Below are positions 46,862-57,709 of a stretch of DNA of 64,000 nt, one piece after another. The position numbers and the translations under genes were made by a program. Position 1 is the stretch's first letter, and each line of letters begins with the position of its first letter. The notes under the pieces are model-generated. The model had not been told where the DNA came from. It did not search any database and worked only from the letters and a program-made list of their open reading frames with translations. The stretch covers positions 6,448,001 through 6,512,000 of the forward strand of contig OZ231128.1 in assembly GCA_965153355.1 (NCBI GenBank), given 5' to 3'. Source of the stretch: Flaccisagitta enflata (taxonomy: Eukaryota > Chaetognatha > Sagittoidea > Aphragmophora).

Positions 46862-47473
46862 AGACGGAAAATTTATGAAGGAAAATGAAGTGTTTCACAA
46901 TACTTTTTGCATCATTATCAGGACAATAATGAAGCTGGAATGCTTTTAGTGGACAATTTGTCTCTAAGGATACTTGGTGCATACATTTTTATCATATTCT
47001 GACTTAAAATGCAATTTAAACCATACGATTCACATGAAAACACGTAGGAAAATGATGATTTTTAGTGATTTTCTGCTTACACTTTTTTTCATTTTCTGAG
47101 GTTGAAATTCTAAGAAAGCCAAATAGAGGGAAATTTTGCATTTTGAAAAACATAGTTCTCTCTGTAATCGATTTGGGAAGAGAACTATGTTCTTTGTTTT
47201 TTCATTTTTTCATTTCCTATGCAAATTTAGAATTTCAACCAGCCCCCTGTCAGTGACGAAAAATAGAATAAATACAGATTTTCAAAGAAATTTTTTTGGT
47301 AACATTGGCTAAAGTTGGTCCTTTTGCTGAATCAATGCAAATTTTTCTTTTAAACTTTATATCGGAGCCATCTCAATAATCTTTGTTCACTTGTTTTTGC
47401 ATTTTCATTCATGATTTTTTTCTATTTTGATCTTCTTTGAAACACGAATGTTGCCTTCGGAGGGAAGCCGTCT
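46862..47473 (+). mobile_element. TA-flanked MITE, AGACGG ends, copy 1
   Basis: AGACGGAAAATTTATGAAGG at the left, GGGAAGCCGTCT at the right, TA on both sides. The whole 612 bp aligns with 62824-63425. An inner hairpin (AACATAGTTCTC/GAGAACTATGTT) lies near 47148-47195. Confidence 0.75.
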
Positions 47474-47780
47474 TAAGATAATTTTGTACTCTAATAAGAA
47501 AGTAAAAGAAATCGAAATGATTTTCTTTTTCCTTTTATTTACTGGTTATGTAGAAACGAGAGAAACGTTAATTTATCTTTCGATGTGTACAATAATTTTA
47601 TAAATAGTATTTCTGTCTTGTTGAACCACGGTAAAAAGGAAATAGACCATAACATTGATAATATCAATGATTTTTATCTTGCAGGATGAACACGTAACTC
47701 AATTTATTTCATTGTTCAAATTGCGAAATAAAATTCAATACTGCGAGAATGGTAAAGAATTCTCCCCTGGTGCAATCATA

Positions 47781-47851
<71 letters not shown>

Positions 47852-48022
47852 TACAAAAGCAAAAAAGAAAGAAAGAAAGAAAGAAGAAAAGAAAGTACAA
47901 AAGCAAAAAAGAAAGAGAGAAAGAGAGGAGAAAAGAAAGTACAAAAAAAGAAAGAAAGAGGAAAAAAAGGAAAGAAATAAAGAAAGTACAAAAGAAAGTA
48001 CAAAAGCAAAAAAGAGAAAGAG

Positions 48023-48073
<51 letters not shown>

Positions 48074-48145
48074 GAGAAAGAAAGAAAGAAAGAAGAAAGA
48101 AAAAGAGAAAGAAGAAAGAAAGAAAAAAAGAGAGAAAGAAAGAGA
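47781..48145. repeat. (GAAA)n tract with GTACAAAAGCAAAA blocks
   Basis: A GAAA run with a repeated GAAAGTACAAAAGCAAAAAA unit (four to five times), showing block duplication. Open frames here are artefacts. Confidence 0.93.
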
Positions 48146-48542
48146 ATCAAAGGTTTCTCATTTGCACAACAACTTTCCAATGTGGGGTAATCCTTGACTT
48201 ATCCTTTTGATTTCTTCTTTTGGATTCGTTGTTTGGGGAGTTGCCCTTTTTATTGAACGCGTCATCCCATTTCTGTGTATACTATAAAGACAATCGTATT
48301 GGTCCCTTAGTTCGTCTTTTTGCCATAATCCCATCTCTGGTTATAGAGAATCGTATCAGTCCCTGAGCTCGTCTGTATGCCACAATCACGATCACGATCA
48401 CTAAATTTCTTATCTCATCGGCTATACTATCCAGATGATATTCTAGTCATTGTTGTCATTTTGGACAAATGACGGATTTACCATAAAAAAGTAGTATAGA
48501 TTGCATTTATATAAATTTTTTCTTCATCCTCATCCCTTTTTT

Positions 48543-48765
48543 AGCCGAGTGCTACGCGACTTTACAAGCCACTTTTTGGTTGGTCGATCCATCCATCACA
48601 AAGTCGTTTTAAAGGTATTTTTAATGTTTAAATGGTGTTTACAACTATTCCAAGGTTACTTAAAACATTTTTGTTTGTATGCCTGTTTGTCTGTCTGTCT
48701 ATCCGTCTGTCTGTCCGACGTTTTGTAAAAGTTCTCACGCACGCGACGTTGGTCCAATGACCTTG
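48543..48765 (+). mobile_element. HINE-like element, type III (AATGACCTTG end)
   Basis: AGCCGAGTGCTACGCGAC start, GTTGGTCGATCCATCCATC then CACAAAGTCGTTTT, a second GTCTGTCTGTC patch, CACGCACGCGACGTTGG and CCAATGACCTTG. Confidence 0.75.
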
Positions 48766-48929
48766 ATCTTCTCTTTCTTTCTTTAATTAGCTCGTGAGTG
48801 GGCGTTTCTTGTTAGCCCAAACTTCCAACTCCAGGTGCCATTTCCAAACGAATCTTTTTTTCGACCGCGTTGCCAAAAAAGACAATGATCCTAGGATAGT
48901 TTTGTCCACGAGGGGCATTTATCATCTAA

Positions 48930-49370
48930 AACGGCAGGCCTTTGTACTATATGAATTAAAAAAAAAGACGCACTTTTGAATGATTGATTGCGCCATTGAA
49001 AATCACAAAAACTAACTAAAATCTTAGACCATTTTGAAGCTCTTGAAAAACTCTTTCATTTGGCGCCAATCTGGTATCTCTCTTTTTTCGTTTGGAAATG
49101 GCATTAGTTTGAGTAAAAACGTTGCCAAATTTGTTTTTGCAGTCCCTTTGAAAAAGATGCAATTCAGCAAAATGGTGTCTCACTTTAAAGAGCTCTAGCT
49201 CCTAAACCGTTAAAGATACAGATCTGGGATTGGTCTAGAATGAAAGATAATTTGAAAATCTTCAAAATCACTCTTTCTGTAAAATTTTTTTTTTACTTTT
49301 TAAGTCAGTTTTATCAGCAAATACAAAGGTGCGTCTTTTTTTTTAATTTGCATAGTATACATAAGCCTGT
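48930..49370. mobile_element. Possible foldback MITE with AAAAAAAGACGCAC arms
   Basis: GAATTAAAAAAAAAGACGCA at 48953 pairs inversely with TGCGTCTTTTTTTTTAATTT at 49331, with flanking similarity beyond. Ends and target duplication not resolved. Confidence 0.45.
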
Positions 49371-49744
49371 GCTGAAATGACTAAATAAAAAAAAAATCCA
49401 AATTCTACGAGCTAGACTTAGACTCGAAAATTTTCCTAGGTCAGTCAGTAGCTCAATCTTTTGCATGGACCTGCTCAGCGCTTTCAAAAATGCACGTTTC
49501 AAATTTCAAGGTTCTGGCTCAAATACTTTAGAAGTTATGAGCATTTGTTTGAACCATATCAAACTAAAAAAATTCCAGGAGAATCTTTAAACTTTCTTTT
49601 GAAATATGGCCGACACAAAAATTTTTAAAGTTTTTTCGAAAAAAAGTGAAATTACAAGATTTTGGATCTAGGCGAATCAAGCAATTTCCTATCAAATGAA
49701 CCCCACTTTTTTTTTCGAAAAAAAAATCCTCATTAAGGGCTTTT

Positions 49745-49768
49745 TGGGGCCCCTAGGGGCCCCTAAGA
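49745..49768. repeat. Perfect 18-bp GC palindrome
   Basis: GGGGCCCCTAGGGGCCCC inside AT-rich DNA, with the half-unit GGGGCCCCTAA continuing it. Confidence 0.85.
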
Positions 49769-49937
49769 AGTTCAAAAATTTGGTCAATGAGATCAACAGA
49801 GTTATGTGCATATGCCAAGGTATCTTTCAGGAACAAATTCAAGCAGATTAGTTCAAGCTAGAGCTCATGCCGTTACTACCTTCAGACCGGCCACATATAA
49901 AAGAGAAATATGAAAATTCACAAGGACTTAGATTTGG

Positions 49938-50205
49938 ACAGCAGATTTGAAATCTGCATGAAAAACTGTCTGTAGAAAGTGCTTTTCTTTTTTCAAAATT
50001 CCTTTGGGATCATTATCAAAATCCAAGCTAAAGATTCTTACAAAAGGTAAGTTCAACAATTTTACAAAGAAATAAAAAGGAAAGGTATGTTTCGCGATAT
50101 TTGACAGCACTTTTGACCACCTTCTAAATGGAATATCAAAAAAAGGAAAACACTTTCACTTGTCAGTTTTTTCTGCAGATTCCAAATCTGCAGACAGAAT
50201 CGGAA
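49938..50205. mobile_element. Small foldback with GCAGATTT ends
   Basis: GCAGATTTGAAATCTGCATG and ACTGTCTGTAGAAAGTGCTT pair inversely with 50130-50205. Each end is itself a hairpin (GCAGATT/AATCTGC). Confidence 0.6.
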
Positions 50206-50347
50206 TTTGAGTATAGGGGTAAGGATAATAGAAGGTAAGGCGCGGCAACCAAAAAGTAGAATTTCAAGGCCAATATTTATTTCAATAAAAGCCTGAGACA
50301 GTCCCACCACATGATCTGCTCGTAGAATGTTAATTTCATTGCTTTTT

Positions 50348-51105
50348 GGGCAGCGGCCCCGAAGGGGACGAAGTCCTGTAGAGCACAGGGGGACTTTCGT
50401 CCGTTCGTCCGTCCGTTAGTTCGTTCGTCCGTTCGATCCGTTCGTCCGTCCCCCCCCCTCAGGCCCCTCAGGTCTCAAATCTGGCCTCTCAGGCCTCAAA
50501 TCTGGCCTCTCCGGCCTCAAATCTCGCCTCTCAGGCCTCAAATCTTGCCTCTCAGGCCTCAAATTCAACCTCTTAGGCCTCAAATCTGGTCTCCTAAGCC
50601 TCAAATCTGGTCTCTTAAGCCTCAAATTAGGCCTCTCAGACCTCAAATCCAAATTCTCAGGCCTCAAACCTGGCCTCTCAGGCCTCAAATTAGGCCTCTC
50701 AGGCCTCAAATTAGGCCTCTCAGGCCTCAAATTAGGCCTCTCAGGCCTCAAATCAGGAATCTAAGCCTCAATTTATTGCTCTCAGGCTTCAAATCCGTCC
50801 TCAGCCTTGATCCATCTCTCCCAAGCCTCAAGTCAGCCCTCTCAAGCTAACAATTGGCATTCTTAGGCCTTATATCAACCTTCTTAGACCTCAGTTTAGA
50901 CTCTTGAATGCCTTTGGTCAGCCCTCTATAGCATCTCAACCCCTTTCTCAGGCAGGATGAATGAAAGTCCCCCTGTGTTCTACAGGACTTCGTCTTCTTC
51001 GGGGTCGCTGCCCTGCTTCCCCCTCCCTCCAATTCACAATCACTCAAAGCAGGGCAACCGGTATCGCTGACCACATATTGCCCTTCGGCGACCTGTTGTT
51101 ATTTA
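50348..51105 (+). mobile_element. E-family element with a 21-bp minisatellite
   Basis: GGGCAGCGGCCCCGAAGGGG and AGTCCTGTAGAGCACAGG at the left; about 15 units of CTCTCAGGCCTCAAATCTGG; inverse end CCTGTGTTCTACAGGACTTC and GTCGCTGCCCTGC; tail CGGTATCGCTGACCACAT. Confidence 0.75.
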
Positions 51106-52066
51106 GGTACAAGCTAGTATACATGTATAATTGTATATTCCCTCCTTCCATCCCCCTCCCCCCCCCCTGCCAGGATGGAAAATGACAAAGGATTTGGAAA
51201 CGGGGAAGGAGACCAAATGGTAGAAAAACAAAAATAAGAAAGATATTGAAGATTTTACACTTTCGGCAGTACCAAAATGTAAAATTTAATCACTTCAACA
51301 CTATTTTATCTTATTCAATTAAAATATACCTATATAGGTCATGGTGTACAGGAACAGGAAATGTTGGTTTCATTTTACTTTTTGCTTATAATATAGGTTT
51401 ACAATCAAAAGATATGATAGAGATTTCAGTTATGAATTTTTATATAATGTATAAGGTGTGTTAACAATGTTTTTAAACCCAGAAAACTGACTATGGTTTC
51501 ATAACAATCACAAATAAGAATTGAATGTTTGAATTCCTTAGAAAAATGGTGAATAAAATTTCTAAATGTTGTTAGGTGAAATTATATCATGGTCTCAGTA
51601 AAGAAAATTTTGCATTTTTAAGAACATGGCCCTTTTCTTATATATTTTTAAAAAGAGGGCATGTTTTTGGAAATGCAATTTTTTTTGTTTCTATGCAATG
51701 ATATAATTTCACCTAACACGACAGAGATAACAAAATTTCATTTTCCATAAAAAATCTTCTTTTTTCTACCTTTTTTCAATACATTATGTACATGAAATCT
51801 CTATTTCAGAGATAATCTATGCAAAAATTTATTGTTCAACACTTTAAAAATGTTTTTTTCAAAAAGAAAAATTATAAAAAAATAATATAAAGAATATCTA
51901 AAAAATTGTAATAACGCATGAAATTTCTTCTTCCTGTACACTACGTCATAGGGGCTTTATGGGGCAGAAAATCATATAAGTACTTTGACCCCGTAGGAGA
52001 AAAAATCAAAGGAGTAGGGGAGTAGGGGAAAAGAATTCATAAGACGTGCAACTATATACACCCCTG
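51106..52066. mobile_element. Longer relative of the hAT-like MITE at 14736
   Basis: It shares AAAGATATTGAAGATTTTAC-like and GGAGAAAAAATCAAAGG-like blocks in the same order and ends CAACTATATACACCCCTG, the same terminal type. The left end is too diverged to place exactly and no duplication is readable. Confidence 0.5.
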
Positions 52067-52358
52067 TAAAGCAGTTAAGATTAAGCGCACTTTCGCAACG
52101 AAGTCTCTTCTGATTTCACTGATTCGCCACTCGCGAGTCATGAAAAGATGAACAAGTCTAATTGTCTGACTCGGTTCATGACGTATCACCAATCACAAGG
52201 ACAATGACAATGACAATGACAATGGCAAAACAAATTATCCCAGGCCATGATCATGAACCGCCCTCAAATTAAAGCGAATATCTAAAAGACCAAAAGCATT
52301 CCCTTTCATAATTTCAAATCCGATTTGTATGCGAATGATTGAAAACAAAATACTTTTT

Positions 52359-52616
52359 AGTCGCGTGCTACGCGACTATACCAGTTACTCTTTGGTCCGT
52401 CGGTCTGTCGGTCCGTCCGTCCGTCCGCCCGTCCGTCCGTCACAAAGTCGTTTTGAGGGCACATTTTCGCGTTCTATACATTTTTTAACATTAATGGGGA
52501 CCCTAGGGTGTGGACTGTGGATACCACTGATTCAAAGATTCCAAGATTTTTTTCCGTCTGTCTGTTTGACTCTTTCTGAAACTTCCGACGCACACGACTT
52601 AGGTCTAATGACCTTG
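52359..52616 (+). mobile_element. HINE-like element, type III
   Basis: AGTCGCGTGCTACGCGACT hairpin, GTCCGTCCGTCCGCCCGTCC core, CACAAAGTCGTTTTGAGGG, second CGTCTGTCTGTTTG patch, then GTCTAATGACCTTG. Confidence 0.82.
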
Positions 52617-52705
52617 TTTTAAGTAAATCGCCGCGTAAAATATTTCATGTAAATCATCAAAAGTGAAAATATCAGGCAAATCATGGTCTGGGTGTTTTTC
52701 TTTTT

Positions 52706-52858
52706 AGTTGCGGACACGCAACTCTATAAGAGGCTTTGTCCGTCCGTCCGTTGGTTGGTCGGTCGGTCGGTCCGTCACGCTCGAGTTGAAAAGTGGGAAA
52801 ACGCGCATTTCCGCCTCTGCCCACCCGTCCGCAACTGATGGCCGTGTATCCGGCCTTG
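52706..52858 (+). mobile_element. HINE-like element, recombinant (type II start, type I end)
   Basis: AGTTGCGGACACGCAACTC start, GGTTGGTCGGTCGGTCGGTC core, GCAACTGATGGCCGTGTATC and GGCCTTG end. Confidence 0.85.
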
Positions 52859-53059
52859 TTCTATTTTGACAAAATGTCTGTGATTCGGAACCACAAAACT
52901 GAAAAAAAAAAAGAGTTAAGAATCGAAAAACTTTCACCCACCCGAAAAATACAAGATTGCGCACGATCCTTTCTCAATGAATTCAATGTCACCGTGACTT
53001 GGGACCCTAGAAGAAGAACAGTTCAGGATAAATCAAAAACACCTTTGGCTGGACGTTGA

Positions 53060-53080
53060 TATATATATATATATATATAT
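53060..53080. repeat. (AT)n short microsatellite
   Basis: About ten AT units. Confidence 0.9.
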
Positions 53081-53302
53081 GCCATTGTAACACAAACATA
53101 CCGACATTCACTATGCCTGCAGCTGTCCGAATTTCTTCCCCTCCTGAGAATAAGGCATGGTAATCTGCCATGTGTTATGTTTAATCACGAACAAATTCAT
53201 TTCCCCCTGAAATAGCAACAACGCCCCAATTTCTAAAAAGCACTATCAAGATCCAAAGTTTATGGACAGTATGTGAATCAGTTTATGAATCATTAAATTT
53301 TT

Positions 53303-53471
53303 AGTTGTGGACACGCGCGACTCTACAGTCTACACCTTGCCTTGTCGTTTGGTCGGTAGGTCAGTTCATTGGTCTGACCATCCGTCTGTAAGATTTTTGA
53401 ATTCAAAGCGGTTTTTGCATTACTGCTCCTACCCAACCATCAGCGACTGGGTTGCAGTGTATCCGGCCTTG
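53303..53471 (+). mobile_element. HINE-like element, type I
   Basis: AGTTGTGGACACGCGCGACTC start, GTTTGGTCGGTAGGTCAG core, CTCCTACCCAACCATCAGCG box, ATCCGGCCTTG end. Confidence 0.8.
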
Positions 53472-53947
53472 TTTGAATGCATGATAAGCGTATGAAAGTG
53501 TAAAAGTTTCAAGTATGCCAAGTGGAATCAATTTTTGATTGAACCATACCAACATCTAAGATAAGAGTAACTAAAGTCAGAATCTTACTCATTAGGTAAC
53601 TTAAAAGTGTTTTTTTTTTTTAATGTTTTGTTAGAAAATTAATTCTTTTCTTTTAATGTATAAACTTCTGTTTTAGATAGTGTAGCTAGAATATAACACA
53701 ATAGCACAAGGAATCAATTAAGCACAAGGCACAAGGGACAAGGAATCAATTAAGCCTGTCGCTGTTTACATACAATTGTAACGTACAAACGAAACTCTCT
53801 CGCAGACCAACTTGACAGTGCAACACCAAGAATAATCAGTATGTTCGCTGAATATACAATCTATGCTAAGGCTAGATCTCAAGGGCGAATTTCTTCCTTC
53901 TAAATCGTAAAAAGTGTAGCGTTGTGCGAGTCACCTTCACAAAATAC

Positions 53948-53950
<3 letters not shown>

Positions 53951-53980
<30 letters not shown>
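53951..53980. repeat. (GA)n microsatellite
   Basis: A GA run of about 30 bp; a CT run follows 100 bp later (54082-54131), so the two can pair. Confidence 0.9.
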
Positions 53981-53984
<4 letters not shown>

Positions 53985-54081
53985 CTTCAGTTTTACTGCA
54001 AGTGGAATTTGTTCCCTCCACAATTTTGCTCTGAAGGCAAACAGATTCACTCTCGTCAGCTCCAAAAAAAGAGCCTCTTCA

Positions 54082-54097
54082 ACTCTCTCTCTCTCTT

Positions 54098-54130
<33 letters not shown>

Positions 54131-54131
54131 T
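54082..54131. repeat. (CT)n microsatellite, E-element insertion site
   Basis: CT run that stops where the E-family element at 54132 begins and resumes after it at 54754. Confidence 0.9.
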
Positions 54132-54752
54132 GGGCAGCGGCCCCAAAGGGCCGATGTCCTGTAGGACACAGGGGTGAATTTCCAGACGTCCGTACGTCCG
54201 TACGTACATACGTCCCCCCCCCCAGGCACCTCTCAGACCCCAAATCAGCCCTCTCAAGCCCAAAATCAGCCCTCTCCAGCCCAAAATCAGCCCTCTCAGG
54301 CCCAAAATCAGCCCTCTCAAGCCCAAAATCAGCCCTCTCAAGCCCAAAATCAGCCCTCTCAGGCCCAAAATCAGCCCTCTCAGACTCAAAATCAGCCCTC
54401 TCAGGCCCAAAATCAGCTCTTTCAGCTCCAAAATTAGCTCCAAATTAGCCCCAAATCAGCCCTCTCAAGCCCAAAATCAGCCCTCTCCAAGCCCAAAATC
54501 AGCTCTCTCAGGCCCAAAATCAGTCCTCTCAGGCCCAAAATCAGTCCTTTCAGCTCCAAAATTAGCTCTCTAATACCCTAAATCAGCCTTGTCAGGCTCA
54601 AAATCAAGCATGTCAGCCCTTTAATGTGCCTTCTCAGGACGTCTGGAAATTCACCCCTGTGTCCTACAGGACATCGGCCCTTTGGGGCCGCTGCCCTGCT
54701 CTCACTATACTTCTTCAGCTGATCACTCTTAGCACATCAACTCTTGACCTTG
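54132..54752 (+). mobile_element. E-family element inside a (CT)n tract
   Basis: GGGCAGCGGCCCCAAAGGGC and TCCTGTAGGACACAGG at the left; about 15 units of CAGGCCCAAAATCAGCCCTCT (21 bp); inverse end CCTGTGTCCTACAGGACATC and TTTGGGGCCGCTGCCC; diverged tail. Terminal arms of about 60 bp are almost perfect. Confidence 0.82.
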
Positions 54753-54753
54753 T

Positions 54754-54804
54754 GCTCTCTCTCTCTCTCTGACTCTCTCTTCTCTCTCTCTCTCTTCTCT
54801 CTCT

Positions 54805-54834
<30 letters not shown>
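54754..54834. repeat. (CT)n microsatellite between two E elements
   Basis: CT with TCTTCTC breaks; E elements lie on both sides. Confidence 0.9.
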
Positions 54835-54841
<7 letters not shown>

Positions 54842-54842
54842 A

Positions 54843-55286
54843 AGCGGCCCTAAAGGGCCGATGTCCTGTAGGACACAGGGGTGAATTTCCATACATCCGT
54901 CTGTATGTCAGTCCGTCCCCCTCAAAGCTTCAAGCCTCAAATTCCAATTGGATAACATGGGAAATTGTCAAAATGCAAAACAAATGCATGTTTCCTATTG
55001 AATAATATGAAAAATTGATAAAAACTAAGAAAAATGTAAAATTCTCATTGAATAACATAGCAAATTGATAAGAAATTGAAAAAAAATGCAAAATTCCCAT
55101 TGAATATCATAGAAAATTGCGACTAAGGCCTCAAATATGCCCTCTCAGGACATATGGAAATTCACCCCTGTGTCCTACAGGACATCGGTCATTTGGGGCT
55201 ACTGCCCTGCTCTTACTCGACTTTTTCAGCTTATCACTTCAAGCAGGGCATCGGGTACCGCTGACCATGTGCGATCCTTGGATGAC
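54843..55286 (+). mobile_element. E-family element with an AT-rich core
   Basis: Left GCGGCCCTAAAGGGCCGATG and the PyTCCTGTAGGACA hairpin; right inverse ACCCCTGTGTCCTACAGG and the GCAGGGCATCGGGTACCG tail. The core is not the 21-bp unit but a repeat around CATTGAATAACATAG (AAATTGATAAAAA units). Confidence 0.75.
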
Positions 55287-55292
55287 TTTTTT

Positions 55293-56036
55293 GGGCAGTG
55301 GCCCCAAAGGGGTCGATGACCTATGCTTTCACACATATGGGGAATTTTCTCCTCCTTCTCCTCCTTCTCCGTCCGTCCGTCCACCCCCAACCCCATCCCA
55401 GCTTGAGGTTCAAATTCCAGCCTTGAGACTCAAATTCAGGCCTCAAGGCCCAAATCCAAGCCTCGAGGCCCAAATCCTAGCCTCAAGGCCTGAATCCCAG
55501 CCTTGAGGTCCAAATCTCAGCCTTGAGGTCCAAATCTCAGCCTTGAGGTCCAAATCTCAGCCTTAAGGTCCAAATCCCAGCCTCGAGGTCCAAATCCCAG
55601 CCTCGAGGTCCAAATCCCAGCCTCGAGGCCCAATTCCCAGCCTCAAGTCCCAAATTCCAGCCGCAAGGCTCAAATCCCAACCTCAAGGCCCAAATCCCAG
55701 CCTTTGACCCGAATCCCAGCCTCGGACCCAAATCCAAGCCTCGAGGACCAAATTCCAGTTCCAAGGCCCGGATCTCAGCCTGGAGGCCCAAGTCCCTGCC
55801 TCAAGGCCAAAATCCCAATCCCATCGCCCAAATCCCAGCCCCAAGGCCTAAACCTCAGCCCTAAGGCCCAAATTCCAATTGCTAGGAGGAGGAGAAGGAG
55901 GAAAAAATTTCCCATGTGCGTGAAAGCTTAGGTCATCGACCCCTTCTGGGCTGCTGCCCTGCTCCCTCTTTCAACTTCAATCACAACCTACTTCAGTAGG
56001 GCACGGATACCGCTGACCATCTAACGCTTTGGTGAC

Positions 56037-56040
<4 letters not shown>
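55293..56040 (+). mobile_element. E-family element with a CCCAGCCTCGAGGTCCAAAT minisatellite
   Basis: GGGCAGTGGCCCCAAAGGGG and GACCTATGCTTTCACACAT at the left; about 22 units of a 20-bp repeat (55395-55880); inverse end GTGAAAGCTTAGGTCATCG and GGCTGCTGCCC; tail GGATACCGCTGACCATC. Same subfamily as 19333-19956. It abuts the preceding E copy. Confidence 0.78.

Positions 56041-56132
<92 letters not shown>
56041..56132. repeat. (CT)n microsatellite
   Basis: Begins directly at the end of an E element. Confidence 0.95.
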
Positions 56133-56135
<3 letters not shown>

Positions 56136-56480
56136 TCGATATATTAAAGAAGGCAAGAGAAAAATCTACGGATTTGCTACTCCAGCTTTTTTGTCAACTT
56201 TTTTTATCATATTCTCCTGAAATCTTTTTTTCTTGGGGGGGAGGTGAGGGGGGGGTTCGGTGGAGAAAGAAAAGAATGAGTCGCGGAATATTGAAAAAAC
56301 TTCAAATATCACAAAAAGAGAAACATTTCTGTCTTTTTTTCGCTCTCAAGTTGCTCTTTTCCTGGCGCGAGGAGTAATGATTTTTACATTTGTATTTATT
56401 CCATTTCGATCAATTTTTGATTTCTTTTTGTTTTATTTTCTTCATACTACAAATAGAGGAATAGCAATATAGCTTTCTGA

Positions 56481-56483
<3 letters not shown>

Positions 56484-56567
<84 letters not shown>
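56484..56567. repeat. (CT)n microsatellite
   Basis: About 84 bp of pure CT. Confidence 0.95.
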
Positions 56568-56572
<5 letters not shown>

Positions 56573-57370
56573 ATTCTCGCCATCTTGACTTGTGTCAACA
56601 ATGTAATAATATCACCCTCACCAACATCACATCAAAAGAATGTCCAGGGCCCATTTCCTCTTGAGACCCTCTGTGGCGATTTAATTGAATGACTGTTAAA
56701 TGCTAAGAATACGGCTATCAGACGAAAAAAAGCCCATAAAGTGATGCTGCGCTGACCGATCGAAGTGGTAATTTGACTTGACATACTAGAATTCAAATAT
56801 CGCCGCAATTTTTACTTTCTATTTTGTCTTCATTACAACTTCATATGCTCAATTATAAGGAAACCATTTGCTTAAACATTGAAGACATATGAAAATTTGA
56901 AGAGGGAAGTTGTTAACTTGTTGTCCCTTTCATGAGAAACTATTTTCGGCTTTCCGCTTGAGCTTAAAAAAAAAATCAAAACATCAACTTATCCTGAAAT
57001 CGATGAGAGATGCAGGGTGAGACCCCTCTTTTAGGCTCTCTCAACGGCACTCATTTTTATACATGAATGACGCGTGCTAAAATAGAGACTATAACTAAGA
57101 CCTCTGCTTACAATTCTCAACGTCTGAGTCTATTTCTTGGAAGGCTCGTTAAACTTTCATCTCCTCTTTAACAACACACCCAATTAATTGCTCTTACAAC
57201 GAATCATTTACGGCGATTAATTTACAACCTGCGGCTGTTAAGTTTTTTTTTTTTTCATCTAACAAATGTTACGTAAGACTGATTTACATGTACAACAGCG
57301 TTTTTCTGTCTGGGTTGTGATCTAGTGGTAGTCAATCCAATATTACCCTCGTCTATCCGTAGGCATATCT

Positions 57371-57556
57371 TTAGTCCTGCCCACCTCCTGACTCCAGTGT
57401 CCTCCACTTGATTCCACTTTTAAAGTTGTCTTGTTGGTTGTCCATATCCATACGATCAAGGCCGCCAAAGTGTCCAGCTGGTTTAATGATTGAGGCAATA
57501 CCAAATCCTAGCCCCTTGCCTGCTACTCGCATATTCGTGCCACAAAGGAGATCCGC
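57371..57556 (-). CDS. Probable terminal coding exon of an unrecognised gene
   Basis: On the - strand an acceptor TTCTTTATAG is followed by 61 open codons and TAA. The other two frames close quickly. The TAG of the acceptor is the only thing closing this frame upstream, so the exon would start in phase 0. The peptide begins ADLLCGTNMRVAGKGLGFGI, continues with SIIKPAGHFGG and ends in a polar tail finishing LESGGGQD. The sequence is not repeated elsewhere in the window, unlike almost everything around it. Upstream exons are not visible; the next kilobases on that side are nested transposons. Function unknown. Confidence 0.45.
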   Translation of the reverse strand, partial: ADLLCGTNMRVAGKGLGFGIASIIKPAGHFGGLDRMDMDNQQDNFKSGIKWRTLESGGGQD

Positions 57557-57638
57557 CTATAAAGAACATGAAACCTTGGTCCCCTGATGTCATTTCTTTT
57601 TAAAATAGAAATGACAGACATCTGGCCTGTAACACAAA

Positions 57639-57709
57639 CAAGGCCGGATACACGACCAATCATGAGTCGCTGGCGGGTGGGCAGTAATGTAGGTGGGCAA
57701 TACGCATGT
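57639..57709 (-). mobile_element. HINE-like fragment interrupted by the hAT-like element
   Basis: CAAGGCCGGATACACGACCA and GCTGGCGGGTGGGCAG. Similar GTGGGCAAGGTC and TAGGTGGACGGGG sequence resumes at 58839; the hairpin end is not recovered. Confidence 0.6.

Noticed and set aside
50416-50751. Heptad-like RPERPNL repeat protein on the - strand
   Set aside because: The 21-bp minisatellite of an E element is a multiple of three and so stays open; it is also open on the other strand.
54231-54560. Possible CRISPR-like array
   Set aside because: The 21-bp units are contiguous with no unique spacers and lie inside a transposon with inverted ends in a eukaryotic sequence.
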